32,883 bases of DNA from Chryseosolibacter indicum (GCF_018598585.1 NZ_JAHESD010000062.1:1-32883), one strand, 5' to 3'; shown: positions 16,836 to 25,571, counted from the first letter of the stretch. Notes: a model not told the origin generated them from the letters alone. Numbers and translations are program-made.

Positions 16836-17300
16836 TCAGCGAATGAATTTTGCCCAGTTTTGATCTGCATTTGTTTTCAGGTGATTCTCATTCTTATTCC
16901 AACTGTCTAGCGTGTTGTTAAAGAATTTGTTGTAGAACAGGTAGAGCTTTCCATCGATTATCTTGAACGTTTCCGGATCTACATCTACCTTTTCGCCTTT
17001 AGCACCCATCGCATAAGCACACCAGCCACCATACTGAGGCTCATATTTCGCTGGATCGGCTTTGAATTTATCTCGGTTCTGCACAGACGCAAACCGATAT
17101 GATACACCGTTGTACATTTCTACTATGTCGCTCTTACCTTTTACAGCATCATTGGATGTAAAATAGGCGACCGGGTCATACCCCTGAATAGCAAGTCCTT
17201 TTTCGATATTGAATTGCTTTTGACGTACCCCAACAGATTGTGCGGCAAGGTTACCCGCTACCAATGTGATTGAGGCTACCAAGATCACTAGAGTTTTCAT
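16836..17300 (-). CDS. Secreted YHS-domain protein B
   Basis: The product has 154 residues with signal peptide MKTLVILVASITLVAGNLAA. The mature part follows the same layout as protein A: IQGYDPVAYFTSNDAVKG, RFASVQNRDKFKADPAKY, PQYGGWCAYAMGAKGEKV and FKIIDGKLYLFYNKFF, ending NADQNWAKFIR. The two neighbours look like a tandem duplication that has diverged. It lies 83 bp after the spondin_N lipoprotein gene on the same strand. Confidence 0.87.
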   Translation of the reverse strand: MKTLVILVASITLVAGNLAAQSVGVRQKQFNIEKGLAIQGYDPVAYFTSNDAVKGKSDIVEMYNGVSYRFASVQNRDKFKADPAKYEPQYGGWCAYAMGAKGEKVDVDPETFKIIDGKLYLFYNKFFNNTLDSWNKNENHLKTNADQNWAKFIR

Positions 17301-17383
17301 ATGTTCTGTTATCTTATTCGTAAATGGTTTGTATTTTGAAATCGACCAAGGAGAATTAATGGAAATTCCCCTTGCTCTTCTTA

Positions 17384-18679
17384 TTAATGCAGCGTCACTT
17401 TAATGATGTTACTCGCAGATGGCAGCGTTGTAAACTCATTTGCACTGGGCACTGCTTCAATGACCTTGCTTTCGTCCAACGGTGTACCGGCCAGATTGAA
17501 TTGCGTAATACCAGCGCCGGGATATTGGTTAACAGCAGTACCATTATCATACAGGCCTATCATCGCAGAAACGTCGCCCTTCTGCGTTGCGTCAAGATCC
17601 TGGCCGCTGGTGGCAAAGAACCAATCGTTGGAGAAACCATACATCGTGGCCAATGCGACGCGATCACCATGCGCCACAGTAAGTTGCTGAGACACCTTGC
17701 CTCCTGCAGCCCCATCGATCCTGGGCAATAACACGGTATTGCTCATATCTTTCAGAACGTATACAGCTTTCACGCCTGCTGCGGTTTTCAAGGCTGCAGC
17801 AAGCACATCGGCATTGCCCTGTTGCGCGAGTTCTTTAAGTCCCATACCGCGGTCTTTCTCTCCGGTTCTAAAGAAGGGATTTTCAGACCCTCTGTATACT
17901 ACTACGAGTACCGGTGAGAGCGGTGTAAATGTGCCAGTAATTCCTGTAAGGTATGCATTCAACGCCGCGTTATCGCCGGCTTCAGCGATATCAGTCAGGC
18001 CATTGGCAGATGGTTTGTCTTTTGAATATATAGGCTCTGGCAACAGCAAGTTGCCTCCCGCTACGTACGAGATGGCCCAAACTCCTGGGCTGAATGGTGT
18101 TTCATTATTGGTTCCGCCGGAGTTATTCATGATCGTGAGCGTGAACGTAGAGTTTCCATTATATACCAAAGACAGTTTCATGAGCTGAGATGCTGGTAAA
18201 TAGGTGTTTCCGTAGTCATCGGTGCCACTTACTTCTTTGATGTTCTTCGCCGGAGCCTCTGCAGCGCCTGGATGCATTACATCGGCGCTTGGAATTTGGT
18301 TGACACGCGTGCCGTTGTCCCACAGCTTTACCTGTGATGATACATCGCCAGTGATTGGAGTTCCATCGTCGTTGTACAACTTAATACCAGGATTCTCCGG
18401 GGCAAAGAAAAGATCGTTACTCCAACCATACATGGTGGCAAAGGTGAGGTATTGGTTCTTTGCTGCGGAGAACGAGAAGGACACGGATTGCCCGGGCAAG
18501 ATGACTGGTGGGGTGTTTGAACCTTTAAAAGTGCCAGATTCTACCAGTGGCTTGCTGTCCAAGACGTTTTCGATTGTGATGGTGGCAGACTGCGTCTTAA
18601 CGTCATCATCATCGTTACACGATACCATTGCAAGTGCTGTAAACAGCACTGCCATTGATTTCAACATGTTTTGTTTCAT
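17384..18679 (-). CDS. Lipoprotein with two spondin_N domains
   Basis: ATG 18679 is chosen because it starts directly at the lipoprotein signal (MKQNMLKSMAVLFTALAMVSC); ATG 18694 would add 5 residues. The lipidated Cys is 21, followed by NDDDD, which suits surface display. Two spondin_N-like repeats are clear from paired motifs: FATMYGWSNDLFFAP with KLWDNGTRVNQIP in the first half, and LATMYGFSNDWFFAT with GLYDNGTAVNQYP in the second. Spondin_N domains in eukaryotes belong to secreted matrix proteins; in bacteria the role is unknown, probably adhesion or ligand binding. It is the first gene of the operon and is divergent from the response regulator, which suggests that the two-component system controls it. 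Confidence 0.87.
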   Translation of the reverse strand: MKQNMLKSMAVLFTALAMVSCNDDDDVKTQSATITIENVLDSKPLVESGTFKGSNTPPVILPGQSVSFSFSAAKNQYLTFATMYGWSNDLFFAPENPGIKLYNDDGTPITGDVSSQVKLWDNGTRVNQIPSADVMHPGAAEAPAKNIKEVSGTDDYGNTYLPASQLMKLSLVYNGNSTFTLTIMNNSGGTNNETPFSPGVWAISYVAGGNLLLPEPIYSKDKPSANGLTDIAEAGDNAALNAYLTGITGTFTPLSPVLVVVYRGSENPFFRTGEKDRGMGLKELAQQGNADVLAAALKTAAGVKAVYVLKDMSNTVLLPRIDGAAGGKVSQQLTVAHGDRVALATMYGFSNDWFFATSGQDLDATQKGDVSAMIGLYDNGTAVNQYPGAGITQFNLAGTPLDESKVIEAVPSANEFTTLPSASNIIKVTLH

Positions 18680-18719
18680 GAGTATTTGTATCATTTAATG
18701 ACTCAAAACAACAGAAACA

Positions 18720-18763
18720 GTATCCCAACGTTATCGCGGATTTATAACAAAAGTATCACAGCC
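18720..18763. promoter_or_regulatory. Four-unit 11-bp direct-repeat array in a divergent promoter
   Basis: TAT occurs at 18721, 18732, 18743 and 18754, exactly 11 bp apart, each preceded by G or T: GTATCCCAACG, TTATCGCGGAT, TTATAACAAAA, GTATCACAGCC. OmpR/PhoB-family regulators bind head-to-tail repeats with this spacing. The array lies between the spondin operon and the response regulator gene and overlaps a -7 box at 18748-18755. The match is short enough that chance remains possible. Confidence 0.4.
18748..18755 (-). promoter_or_regulatory. -7 box for the spondin-YHS-DoxX-DinB operon
   Basis: On the minus strand this reads TACTTTTG, an exact TAnnTTTG match, 69 bp before the ATG at 18679. 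It overlaps the last unit of the 11-bp array, so a bound regulator would contact or block polymerase. The nearest TTG upstream is at 26 nt, so no good -33 box is seen. Confidence 0.45.
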
Positions 18764-18793
18764 CTTTATTTCTTTTTTGTTCAATTTTGTATC

Positions 18794-19501
18794 ATGGCCA
18801 GCAAGCAGATTTTAATTGTAGAGGATGACAGCACCATCGTAGAGCTGCTCATGATCCACCTTCATGACCTCGGATGCGAGGTGACTACAGCATCATCAGG
18901 ACACCAAGGACTTACAGCTGCGAAAAGTAAGCCCTTTGACCTTATCATTCTCGATCTCATGCTGCCGGGGCTCAGCGGAATGGAGGTTTGCCGGAAGATC
19001 AGACAGACAGACCGGCAAACGCCGGTGATGATGCTGACAGCCCGGTCGGAGGAAATTGATAAAGTGATGGGATTGGAAACCGGTGCTGACGACTACCTTA
19101 CAAAGCCTTTCAGTATCCGCGAATTCATTGCACGTGTAAAAGTCATCTTCCGAAGAAGCGAAGATCACCAAATAGTTGAGAGCGCTTCATCTGCATCGGT
19201 ATTAAGTTATGGCGATTTGAAGATTGACGTGGATAAAAGAAAGGTAACGTTGAATAATGTTCGTATCGAGCTTTCGCCAAAAGAATTCGATTTGATTACG
19301 CTTCTGGCATCTAACCCAGGCAAGAGCTATAGCCGCAAAAATTTGCTGAACCTGATCTGGGGTTATGATTTCGAAGGATATGAACATACGGTAAACAGTC
19401 ATATCAACCGCCTGCGAAGCAAGATCGAAGGCGATGTTGCCAATCCGAAGTACATTTTAACGACCTGGGGCGTGGGCTACAGGTTTAATGAAGACCTTTA
19501 A
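18794..19501 (+). CDS. OmpR/PhoB-family response regulator
   Basis: ATG 18794 gives a 235-residue protein that starts at the receiver domain (MASKQILIVEDD). The frame stays open to 18671, but the extra residues lie in the divergent promoter region and are unlikely. The receiver has the acidic pair D11/D12, phospho-acceptor D54 (LIILDLMLPG) and the conserved lysine in DYLTKPFS. Residues about 135-232 form the winged-helix domain (LSPKEFDLITLLASNPGKSY, SRKNLLNLIWGY, HINRLRSKIEGD, VGYRF). The kinase gene follows after 11 bp. It probably acts on the divergent spondin operon and on itself. Confidence 0.95.
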   Translation: MASKQILIVEDDSTIVELLMIHLHDLGCEVTTASSGHQGLTAAKSKPFDLIILDLMLPGLSGMEVCRKIRQTDRQTPVMMLTARSEEIDKVMGLETGADDYLTKPFSIREFIARVKVIFRRSEDHQIVESASSASVLSYGDLKIDVDKRKVTLNNVRIELSPKEFDLITLLASNPGKSYSRKNLLNLIWGYDFEGYEHTVNSHINRLRSKIEGDVANPKYILTTWGVGYRFNEDL

Positions 19502-19512
19502 CACCTCAAAAT

Positions 19513-21024
19513 ATGTCTGTTAAAACAATACGAGGCAATCTTCTGTTCTGGAAAATCGCAGGGGTATTCACAACCCTGCTCATTATACTGGGCATAGCGT
19601 TCGTGCTTATTGCCTCAAGGTTCTCCAAAACATATTACACCACTGCACACCAACAGCTTTATGGTGACCTGGCCCGGCATCTAGCCACATTTACACACCC
19701 TTTTAAAAATGGCAAGCCTGATACATCCGTTACGCACGACATCATTCACGCTACGATGGTTGCTAACCCCAGCGTGGAAGTATACTTGCTCGACACTGCA
19801 GGGTGCATAATCGACTATGTAGTACCTGATACAACCGTGCAGGCACATCATGTAAACATGCTTGCTGTCAAGAAATGGCTTGCCATACGAGATGGCGTAT
19901 ATCCTTTAGGTGATAATCCGAAACAACCTGGCGAGCCAAGTATTTTCTCCGTAGCCCCTGTATTAGAAAACAATCTTTTAGTGGGTTATGTGTATGCCGT
20001 CTTATCAAGCGAAAAGCAACGTGAAATATTGAGCACGCTTAACGACGACTTTTATTCCCGCTTGAGCACAACCATTTTCTTTGTGGCTTTGCTTGCTGCT
20101 TTTGTGGTGGGTATTGTTACCTTCTTCCTGATCACTGACAGCATATGTACTATCGCAGGTACCGTAAGGCGATTTAAAGAGGGAGACCATTCTGCAAGGA
20201 TTGAAGGATATGGCAAAGGGAATCTTGGCGTGCTGACTTCTACCTTTAATGAAATGGCAGATGTAATCGTGGATAATATCGAGAAGATCACAGCTACGGA
20301 CAAGTTTCGCCAGGAGCTTATCGCCAATGTGTCACATGACCTGCGCACACCGTTGTCGATTATGCGGGGTTATGTAGAAACACTGATGATGAAGAAAGAC
20401 GCACTTTCGCCGGTGGAGCGAGACAAGTATCTCGCGGTGGTGCACGATGGAACGAAGAAATTGTCGGGACTGGTAGATCAGCTTTTTCAATATGCGAAGC
20501 TTGAGGCAAATGTAATCACACCACAGAAGGAGCCGTTCCGCCTTGATGAGTTGGTCTCGGATATTCTAATCGCTTATCAGCTAAAAGCAAACGAGCGTTC
20601 TATTGATCTTCGCCTGGAAACGTCGAACAACCTGAAGCCCGTATTCGCGGACATTGCCCTTACGGAAAGGGTATTTCAGAACCTTCTGGATAACGCCTTC
20701 AAATTCACGCCAGACTATGGCAACATAACCATTAGGTTAATACAGTCAGCCACTACTGTAAGGATCGAGGTGGCTGATACAGGAATAGGTATTGCGCTCG
20801 AAGACCAATCTTATATTTTTGAGCGCTATAAGCAACTCGACAAGAATCAGACAATGAAGAAAGGAATGGGGATTGGACTTGCTATTGTGAAGAAGATTCT
20901 GGAGTTACATCAGTGTGTGATTGAAGTAAGCAGTGAACCAGGAAATGGTACGGTTTTCCTGTTTGTATTACCAATTGCTGAGAAAACAGGGTCTTCCGGC
21001 TCGCTGGCCCTTCGCTCCTACTAA
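19513..21024 (+). CDS. HAMP-containing sensor histidine kinase
   Basis: The product has 503 residues. Membrane segments lie near residues 13-35 and 187-211 and enclose an extracytoplasmic sensor of about 150 residues. A HAMP domain follows (TVRRFKEGDHSARIEGYG), then the H-box ANVSHDLRTPLSIMRG with phospho-acceptor H275, the N-box FQNLLDNAFKFTP, the G1 box VADTGIGIA and the G2 box GMGIGLAIVKKILE. It starts 11 bp after the response regulator gene and is surely its partner. The signal is unknown; the YHS, DoxX-like and DinB-like neighbours hint at metal or redox stress. Confidence 0.95.
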   Translation: MSVKTIRGNLLFWKIAGVFTTLLIILGIAFVLIASRFSKTYYTTAHQQLYGDLARHLATFTHPFKNGKPDTSVTHDIIHATMVANPSVEVYLLDTAGCIIDYVVPDTTVQAHHVNMLAVKKWLAIRDGVYPLGDNPKQPGEPSIFSVAPVLENNLLVGYVYAVLSSEKQREILSTLNDDFYSRLSTTIFFVALLAAFVVGIVTFFLITDSICTIAGTVRRFKEGDHSARIEGYGKGNLGVLTSTFNEMADVIVDNIEKITATDKFRQELIANVSHDLRTPLSIMRGYVETLMMKKDALSPVERDKYLAVVHDGTKKLSGLVDQLFQYAKLEANVITPQKEPFRLDELVSDILIAYQLKANERSIDLRLETSNNLKPVFADIALTERVFQNLLDNAFKFTPDYGNITIRLIQSATTVRIEVADTGIGIALEDQSYIFERYKQLDKNQTMKKGMGIGLAIVKKILELHQCVIEVSSEPGNGTVFLFVLPIAEKTGSSGSLALRSY

Positions 21025-21599
21025 CCTATTTAATATTCGATTTTTGGTGTTACTTCGGAAGCAGTATTTAGCGTTAAATTAATTTTCACCATTGGTTGCT
21101 GAATCATGCGATTGTTCGTTATTGTCCTTAAAGTCTGTTTTTTTCAATTCCCCACTTTCACGATACACCTTGGTGAAGAACATACAACATGGGCAAGGGC
21201 GGTGATGTCATGCTCCATTCCGTGTGACATGAATTGATGTAATCCTGGATTAGTAAAAAGAGGTCTTCCTATAAAAATTTTAGGAAACTGATTTTTCGAA
21301 CTGATTTTATCGCATGATGCAAAGGACGTATATTGATGACACTTTCCGGTCTTACTCCGCTTCCCTCGCATTTAAGGTAGCATGAAACCTAAGCTTTGAT
21401 TTAATTTTCTTTTTCTCACAACCCTCCTGTCCTGTGCCTACACATGCACGCGCATTGAAGAACACACTGTAGCAAGGGTACTGCATTAGGAAATAAACTC
21501 TGTGTTGGAGGTTGTCGGTCGGCAAAGACAAGCAATTAATAGGGAGGTGGTTGCTCATCTAGAATCTTGTCCTTAAATTCATCAACTAAATAAACACAT
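21025..21599. other. Intergenic stretch of 575 bp with no convincing gene
   Basis: Two minus-strand frames of 75 and 68 codons (21144-21371 and 21352-21558) overlap each other and have no recognised domain, signal peptide or promoter box. They carry scattered Cys residues (VCSSPRCIVKVGN; ACVGTGQEGCEKKK) but look like chance frames or decayed sequence. No terminator was found after the kinase gene and no -7 box before the EthD-like gene. Confidence 0.5.
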
Positions 21600-22028
21600 A
21601 TGAAATCAGGAATCATCCTATCTTTATTCTTAATAACCTCATGTCTTGCTGCATTTGGTCAAGAGGCCCAACCTCGTAAGGTTAAAAAGCAGGACGCAGC
21701 TGTGGCGGAAAAAGGACTAGTGAAAGTATCCATTATGTACCCTTTTGCAGAAGGCAAAACATTTGACATGGAATATTATGAGACGAAGCACATGCCAATG
21801 GTGGCAAAATATCTAGGCTCAAATTTGGTGAGATACACGATTGAAAAAGGCCTCGCCAGTGGTATTCCCAATCAACCATTACCTTATATGGCAATCGGTA
21901 CATTCTATGTAAAGAACCTCAATGAGTACCAATCGGCAATCGCTCCTAACAGGGATGCGATAAGAGCGGACTTCGTGAATTATACGAATATAACTCCCGT
22001 AATTCTAGTAAGCGAGGTCGTTAGGTAA
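21600..22028 (+). CDS. Secreted EthD-like dimeric alpha/beta-barrel protein
   Basis: The product has 142 residues. Signal peptide MKSGIILSLFLITSCLAAFG is followed by QEAQPRKVKKQ. Residues about 42-140 match the EthD fold: VKVSIMYPFAEGKTFDMEYY, then ETKHMPMVAKYLG, IGTFYVKNLNEYQSAI and a C-terminal ITPVILVSEVV strand. EthD-like proteins are small cytosolic proteins of about 100 residues, first linked to ether degradation, so an exported version is unusual. The gene stands alone and ends in a strong terminator 26 bp after its stop. The function is not known. Confidence 0.8.
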   Translation: MKSGIILSLFLITSCLAAFGQEAQPRKVKKQDAAVAEKGLVKVSIMYPFAEGKTFDMEYYETKHMPMVAKYLGSNLVRYTIEKGLASGIPNQPLPYMAIGTFYVKNLNEYQSAIAPNRDAIRADFVNYTNITPVILVSEVVR

Positions 22029-22054
22029 TTTGGATGCAGCGATCCCTATGATAT

Positions 22055-22087
22055 AATTAATCGCCCGGGTTTGCCGGGCGATTAATT
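22055..22087 (+). terminator. Strong intrinsic terminator after the EthD-like gene
   Basis: AATTAATCGCCCGG (22055-22068) is the exact reverse complement of CCGGGCGATTAATT (22074-22087) with a 5-nt loop; a T-rich tail (TTCTACTTGCTTTTTT) follows. Confidence 0.9.
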
Positions 22088-22388
22088 TTCTACTTGCTTT
22101 TTTAAATTTAGTGTTGTTCTTGGTCCGCTTTCTATTAATGGCTCACGCTTCTTTCTGTTACCGAAGATGAAAAAGTAACACAAGAAATTTTGAAATTGAT
22201 TCAAAGCTAACTTAAAAAACATTCGATAAACAAAAGAACTCAAAGAAAACTCTGCGGTTGTTAATTAAAATCAAATTTCATTTTATATACTTTTGCGTAT
22301 CAGTCAACAATAACAACTCCGGTTATTGTAATCTCCTCCTACCGATTGGGTTTATCTCTACTTCTCACCTTTATATTTAACGGTAACC
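22088..22388. other. Intergenic gap of 301 bp
   Basis: It lies between the EthD-like terminator and the stop of the permease gene. It holds an orphan exact -7 box TACTTTTG at 22288-22295 on the plus strand and a small stem (CAATAAC 22308-22314 with GTTATTG 22322-22328), which together could mark a very short RNA, but no gene follows on that strand. No ORF of note is present. Confidence 0.4.
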
Positions 22389-24833
22389 TTATTCACTTCT
22401 TAAGCTCTTGACAGGATTCGCCGTTGCAGCCTTCAACGATTGCCAGCTAACTGTTGCAATTGCAATAATCAAGGCAATTAGTCCTGAAAAAATAAAGAGA
22501 CCGACACCAAGGCTGGTGCGATACGCGAAGTTTGACAGCCATTGATTCATTGCATAAATGGTGATAGGCACAGCAAGCACAAAACCAATAGCTACTAACT
22601 TTAGAAAGTCCACGCTTAAAAGTTGGACGATGCTTCCTACACTAGCACCAAGGACTTTGCGCATCCCGATCTCTTTTGTTCGCTGCTGCGCAGTGAAAGC
22701 AACAAGTCCAAACAACCCAAGACAAGCAATAAAGATAGTCATACCTGCAAATATGCTGAACAGCTTTGCAAAGCGTTGATCGTTCCTGTATTGCAGATCG
22801 AATACATCGTCGACGAAGTTATAGGAAAAAACATTACCCGGAAACAGGGCTTCATAGCTCAATTGAATTTGGCCCAGCACAGAAGAAAAATCTTTTGTTG
22901 CAAGTTTGATGGACACATAGCGCCCGGAACTTGTTCTTCCAAAGACAATATTTTGCTGCGCCTCATGAGCTGATGACCATTTAAAATCCTTGTAGACACC
23001 AACCACGCTGGCTGCATTACCACCAATGTTAAGTGATTCGTCGATTGCTTCAGAAGGATTTTGGTATCCAAGATTTCTTGCAGCGGTCTCGTTGATCATC
23101 ACCATCCAAGGCTCATTTCCGGCCTCTGCCCCACTCATCTCACTGAATTCCTTTCCTGCTACGAGCTTTAGTTCATAGAGGTCTGCAAAGGCAGAATCAA
23201 TGTAAGTTACTACTCCCTGGAGGGCTTTTGCCGGGTCATCAGTAGACTTTCTGATGGCGGCACCATTCCAGTTAAAACCCTGTCCCGGTATAGTCGATGA
23301 AAGCGCGGCTCCTTTCACTCCTGCGATTTTTTTTATTTCGTTTATAAAGGCTTGCATAACCAAAGGGCGATTCACGCCTTCACCAATCATTCTAGGTCCT
23401 CCTACTGCGACTACTTGTTCTAAGTCAAGACCAAGGTCCAGTGTTCTCATATAATTCAATTGATTGTAAACAACACCGGTTCCGCCAACAAGTACAATGC
23501 ACGTCATGAACTGAACGACAACTAAACCTTTTCGAAGCCATAAATGAGAGGACATGTATGATGTTCTTCCTTTAAGAACAGATGCGGGACGAAATGAAGA
23601 CAATACAAATGCAGGGTATAACCCGGCAAGTAAAGTTCCCGATAATAGGGTGCCAGCCAAAGCAATGACAAAGCCAGGCTCTAGCCATTGACTGATCTCC
23701 AGCTGTGTTTCAGCAATGCTATTGACTGTAGGAAGCAGTGCTGCGGTTAACGCAAGAGCAATGACCACAGCGCTGATATTGGTGATTGCTGACTCATAAA
23801 GAAACTGAACCACAAGTTGCCCGCGTTTTGCACCTACCACTTTCCTTACTCCCACTTCTCTCGCGCGATTCAATGCCCGCGCTGTTGCCAGATTTATATA
23901 GTTTACCAGTGCGATTGTTAACGTGATTAAGCCAATTACCAGGAAGAAATACAACGTTTTGTAACTTCCTGAAAGGATACTTCCAGCACCTGATATTTCC
24001 GAATTAAGATGGATGTCTGATAGGGGTTGGGCATGCATGACAGCATTACCACCTTGCTGTTTTATGACTTCGCCGCGATGCTTTAAAAAAACGTCTGTCA
24101 TTTTCTTCTCTAGAGTTTTCAGATCAGCTCCAGGGTGAACTTCAATGTAAGTAGTGAAGTTATTCCAACTCCAGCCTCCCTCGGGCTCTGCTGAATAATC
24201 AGGACCGTTAAGTAAATCTGCCATTGGCAGCAACATGGTGAACTGCAAGTGAGAATTTTTAGGAACCTCGCGAAGAACTCCTGCTACAGTAAAAGTTTTC
24301 TCTATGTTGCCCACGATTTGTAAAGTTTGACCTATTGGGTCAGTCTCACCAAAGTATTTCTTTGCAGCCGACTCTGTAATCAGAATGTTTCCGCGCAACA
24401 GCTGAATTGGTGGATTGCCCTCAACGGCTGGAAAAGAAAACATTTCAAGAAAGTCCTCATCTGCATACAGGATTCGATTCTCTTCATATGTTTTGTCAGG
24501 ACTTAAAGGATTAGTAACAAGAGCATCTTCAGAATGCAACCTTGTTATACGGGTAATATCAGGCACACCTTCCTTCAATGCAGGAGTAAGCGATTGGGCG
24601 GTATAAGCGTGTCCCATACCAGGATCTTCGCTCCCTCTGGCCCATGCTTGTAAAACCCTATAGATTTGATTTCTCTTATCATGGAATCTGTCAAAACCTG
24701 CTTCGAAAGTAACATATTGGAAAATGATCAGGCAGCATGTCATCCCGATGGAAAGTCCTACCACGTTAATGGTAGAAAAGCTTTTGTTGCTGAAGAGATT
24801 GCGCCATGCAACTCGTATATAGTTTCTGAACAT
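22389..24833 (-). CDS. FtsX/MacB-type ABC transporter permease
   Basis: The product has 814 residues. It starts MFRNYIRVAWRNLFSNKSFS, followed by a membrane helix and a MacB-type periplasmic core domain (about 45-245). A first FtsX block with REVGVRKVVGAKRGQLV lies near residues 290-410. A second periplasmic domain follows, then a second FtsX block with QRTKEIGMRKVLGASVG near residue 720, ending NPVKSLRSE. This double-FtsX form is typical of Bacteroidota, which carry many copies. Such proteins work with a LolD/MacB-like ATPase in lipoprotein, peptide or drug export or envelope signalling. No ATPase gene is in the window, so it probably uses one coded elsewhere. Confidence 0.92.
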   Translation of the reverse strand: MFRNYIRVAWRNLFSNKSFSTINVVGLSIGMTCCLIIFQYVTFEAGFDRFHDKRNQIYRVLQAWARGSEDPGMGHAYTAQSLTPALKEGVPDITRITRLHSEDALVTNPLSPDKTYEENRILYADEDFLEMFSFPAVEGNPPIQLLRGNILITESAAKKYFGETDPIGQTLQIVGNIEKTFTVAGVLREVPKNSHLQFTMLLPMADLLNGPDYSAEPEGGWSWNNFTTYIEVHPGADLKTLEKKMTDVFLKHRGEVIKQQGGNAVMHAQPLSDIHLNSEISGAGSILSGSYKTLYFFLVIGLITLTIALVNYINLATARALNRAREVGVRKVVGAKRGQLVVQFLYESAITNISAVVIALALTAALLPTVNSIAETQLEISQWLEPGFVIALAGTLLSGTLLAGLYPAFVLSSFRPASVLKGRTSYMSSHLWLRKGLVVVQFMTCIVLVGGTGVVYNQLNYMRTLDLGLDLEQVVAVGGPRMIGEGVNRPLVMQAFINEIKKIAGVKGAALSSTIPGQGFNWNGAAIRKSTDDPAKALQGVVTYIDSAFADLYELKLVAGKEFSEMSGAEAGNEPWMVMINETAARNLGYQNPSEAIDESLNIGGNAASVVGVYKDFKWSSAHEAQQNIVFGRTSSGRYVSIKLATKDFSSVLGQIQLSYEALFPGNVFSYNFVDDVFDLQYRNDQRFAKLFSIFAGMTIFIACLGLFGLVAFTAQQRTKEIGMRKVLGASVGSIVQLLSVDFLKLVAIGFVLAVPITIYAMNQWLSNFAYRTSLGVGLFIFSGLIALIIAIATVSWQSLKAATANPVKSLRSE

Positions 24834-25345
24834 AACGATTTGGTTAGGTTTCGTTCATGGCACCTTCGCAAGAAGAGTGCCATACGGTACTTCAATCAGA
24901 AATTTGCTGATTCGGCATGGAGGATGAGTTGTTCTGTGCGTTTATGGGATTAATCAAACCGAAATCGAACAATGCTTCAGTTTAGTAAATGATACATACA
25001 AATTCGCCTGCTGTTGTTGATTATTCTTCCTCGACTTCTGTCAACTACTGCGGCATACGAAAGCTTCCCTTGTCACCGTGCTATCGTTAAATGAACAGGT
25101 AGATCTTTTAGGCAGGGAAAATCCGAATGAAACGTGAACGAAGCGCGACCGAAGCTACGACCCCACTAATTCCACACTTCTCAACTAGAAGAAGTTTGAA
25201 CTAAAACTGCGGTCAAGACTAAATCTCCATTCTTTTACATTTCCTGTCCCTTGATAAGAAGTCATCTTATACGTCAATTTCAAGGGAGTATTGATAAATT
25301 CTTTTGTAATCATTCAAGACCGTAAACATTCCTTTGTAGTAGTGT

Positions 25346-25353
25346 TACGTTTG
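25346..25353 (+). promoter_or_regulatory. -7 promoter box of a possible small transcript
   Basis: TACGTTTG matches TAnnTTTG exactly. The nearest upstream TTTG (25333-25336) is only 9 nt away, too close for a -33 box, so the promoter is uncertain. A start near 25360 would give a transcript of about 210 nt ending at the hairpin at 25547-25571. Confidence 0.3.
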
Positions 25354-25437
25354 AAACGGATTGCCGCGGCTAGTGCTGGAAAAAAATAACTAAACCAATA
25401 TTTATGGCTTCTGGAAGAACATAACTTCTTGTTAGCC

Positions 25438-25548
25438 ATGAAACTTCACAAGCAGTTTAATAGAAGCACAAATAGGTTACGTATGCCGAACAGAAGTTTT
25501 TGTGCCGGTTTATGCCATTGTGTGTCTGTTATTCATAAGAAAGCCTAA
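25438..25548 (+). CDS. Possible 36-residue Cys-containing small protein
   Basis: An ATG at 25438 opens a 36-codon frame that starts MKLHKQFNRS, carries SFCAGLCHCVSV near its end and stops at TAA 25546-25548. The product is strongly basic with three clustered cysteines. A terminator hairpin begins at its stop codon, and a -7 box lies 85 bp upstream. No family is recognised. It may instead be a non-coding RNA or chance. Confidence 0.25.
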   Translation: MKLHKQFNRSTNRLRMPNRSFCAGLCHCVSVIHKKA

Positions 25549-25571
25549 AAAATGCCGGATAGGCATTCTTT
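25547..25571. terminator. Terminator-like hairpin
   Basis: AATGCC (25551-25556) pairs with GGCATT (25562-25567) around a 5-nt loop. An A-run precedes it and CTTTT follows, so it can work in both directions. It could end the possible small transcript on the plus strand or read-through from the ROK gene on the minus strand. Confidence 0.5.

Noticed and set aside
18222-18698. Plus-strand open frame of 158 codons opposite the spondin_N gene
   Set aside because: It is a shadow of the lipoprotein gene, whose repeats and signal peptide are clear on the other strand.
21144-21558. Two overlapping minus-strand frames with several cysteines
   Set aside because: No domain, signal peptide, promoter box or coupling supports them; they are left as part of an unexplained gap.
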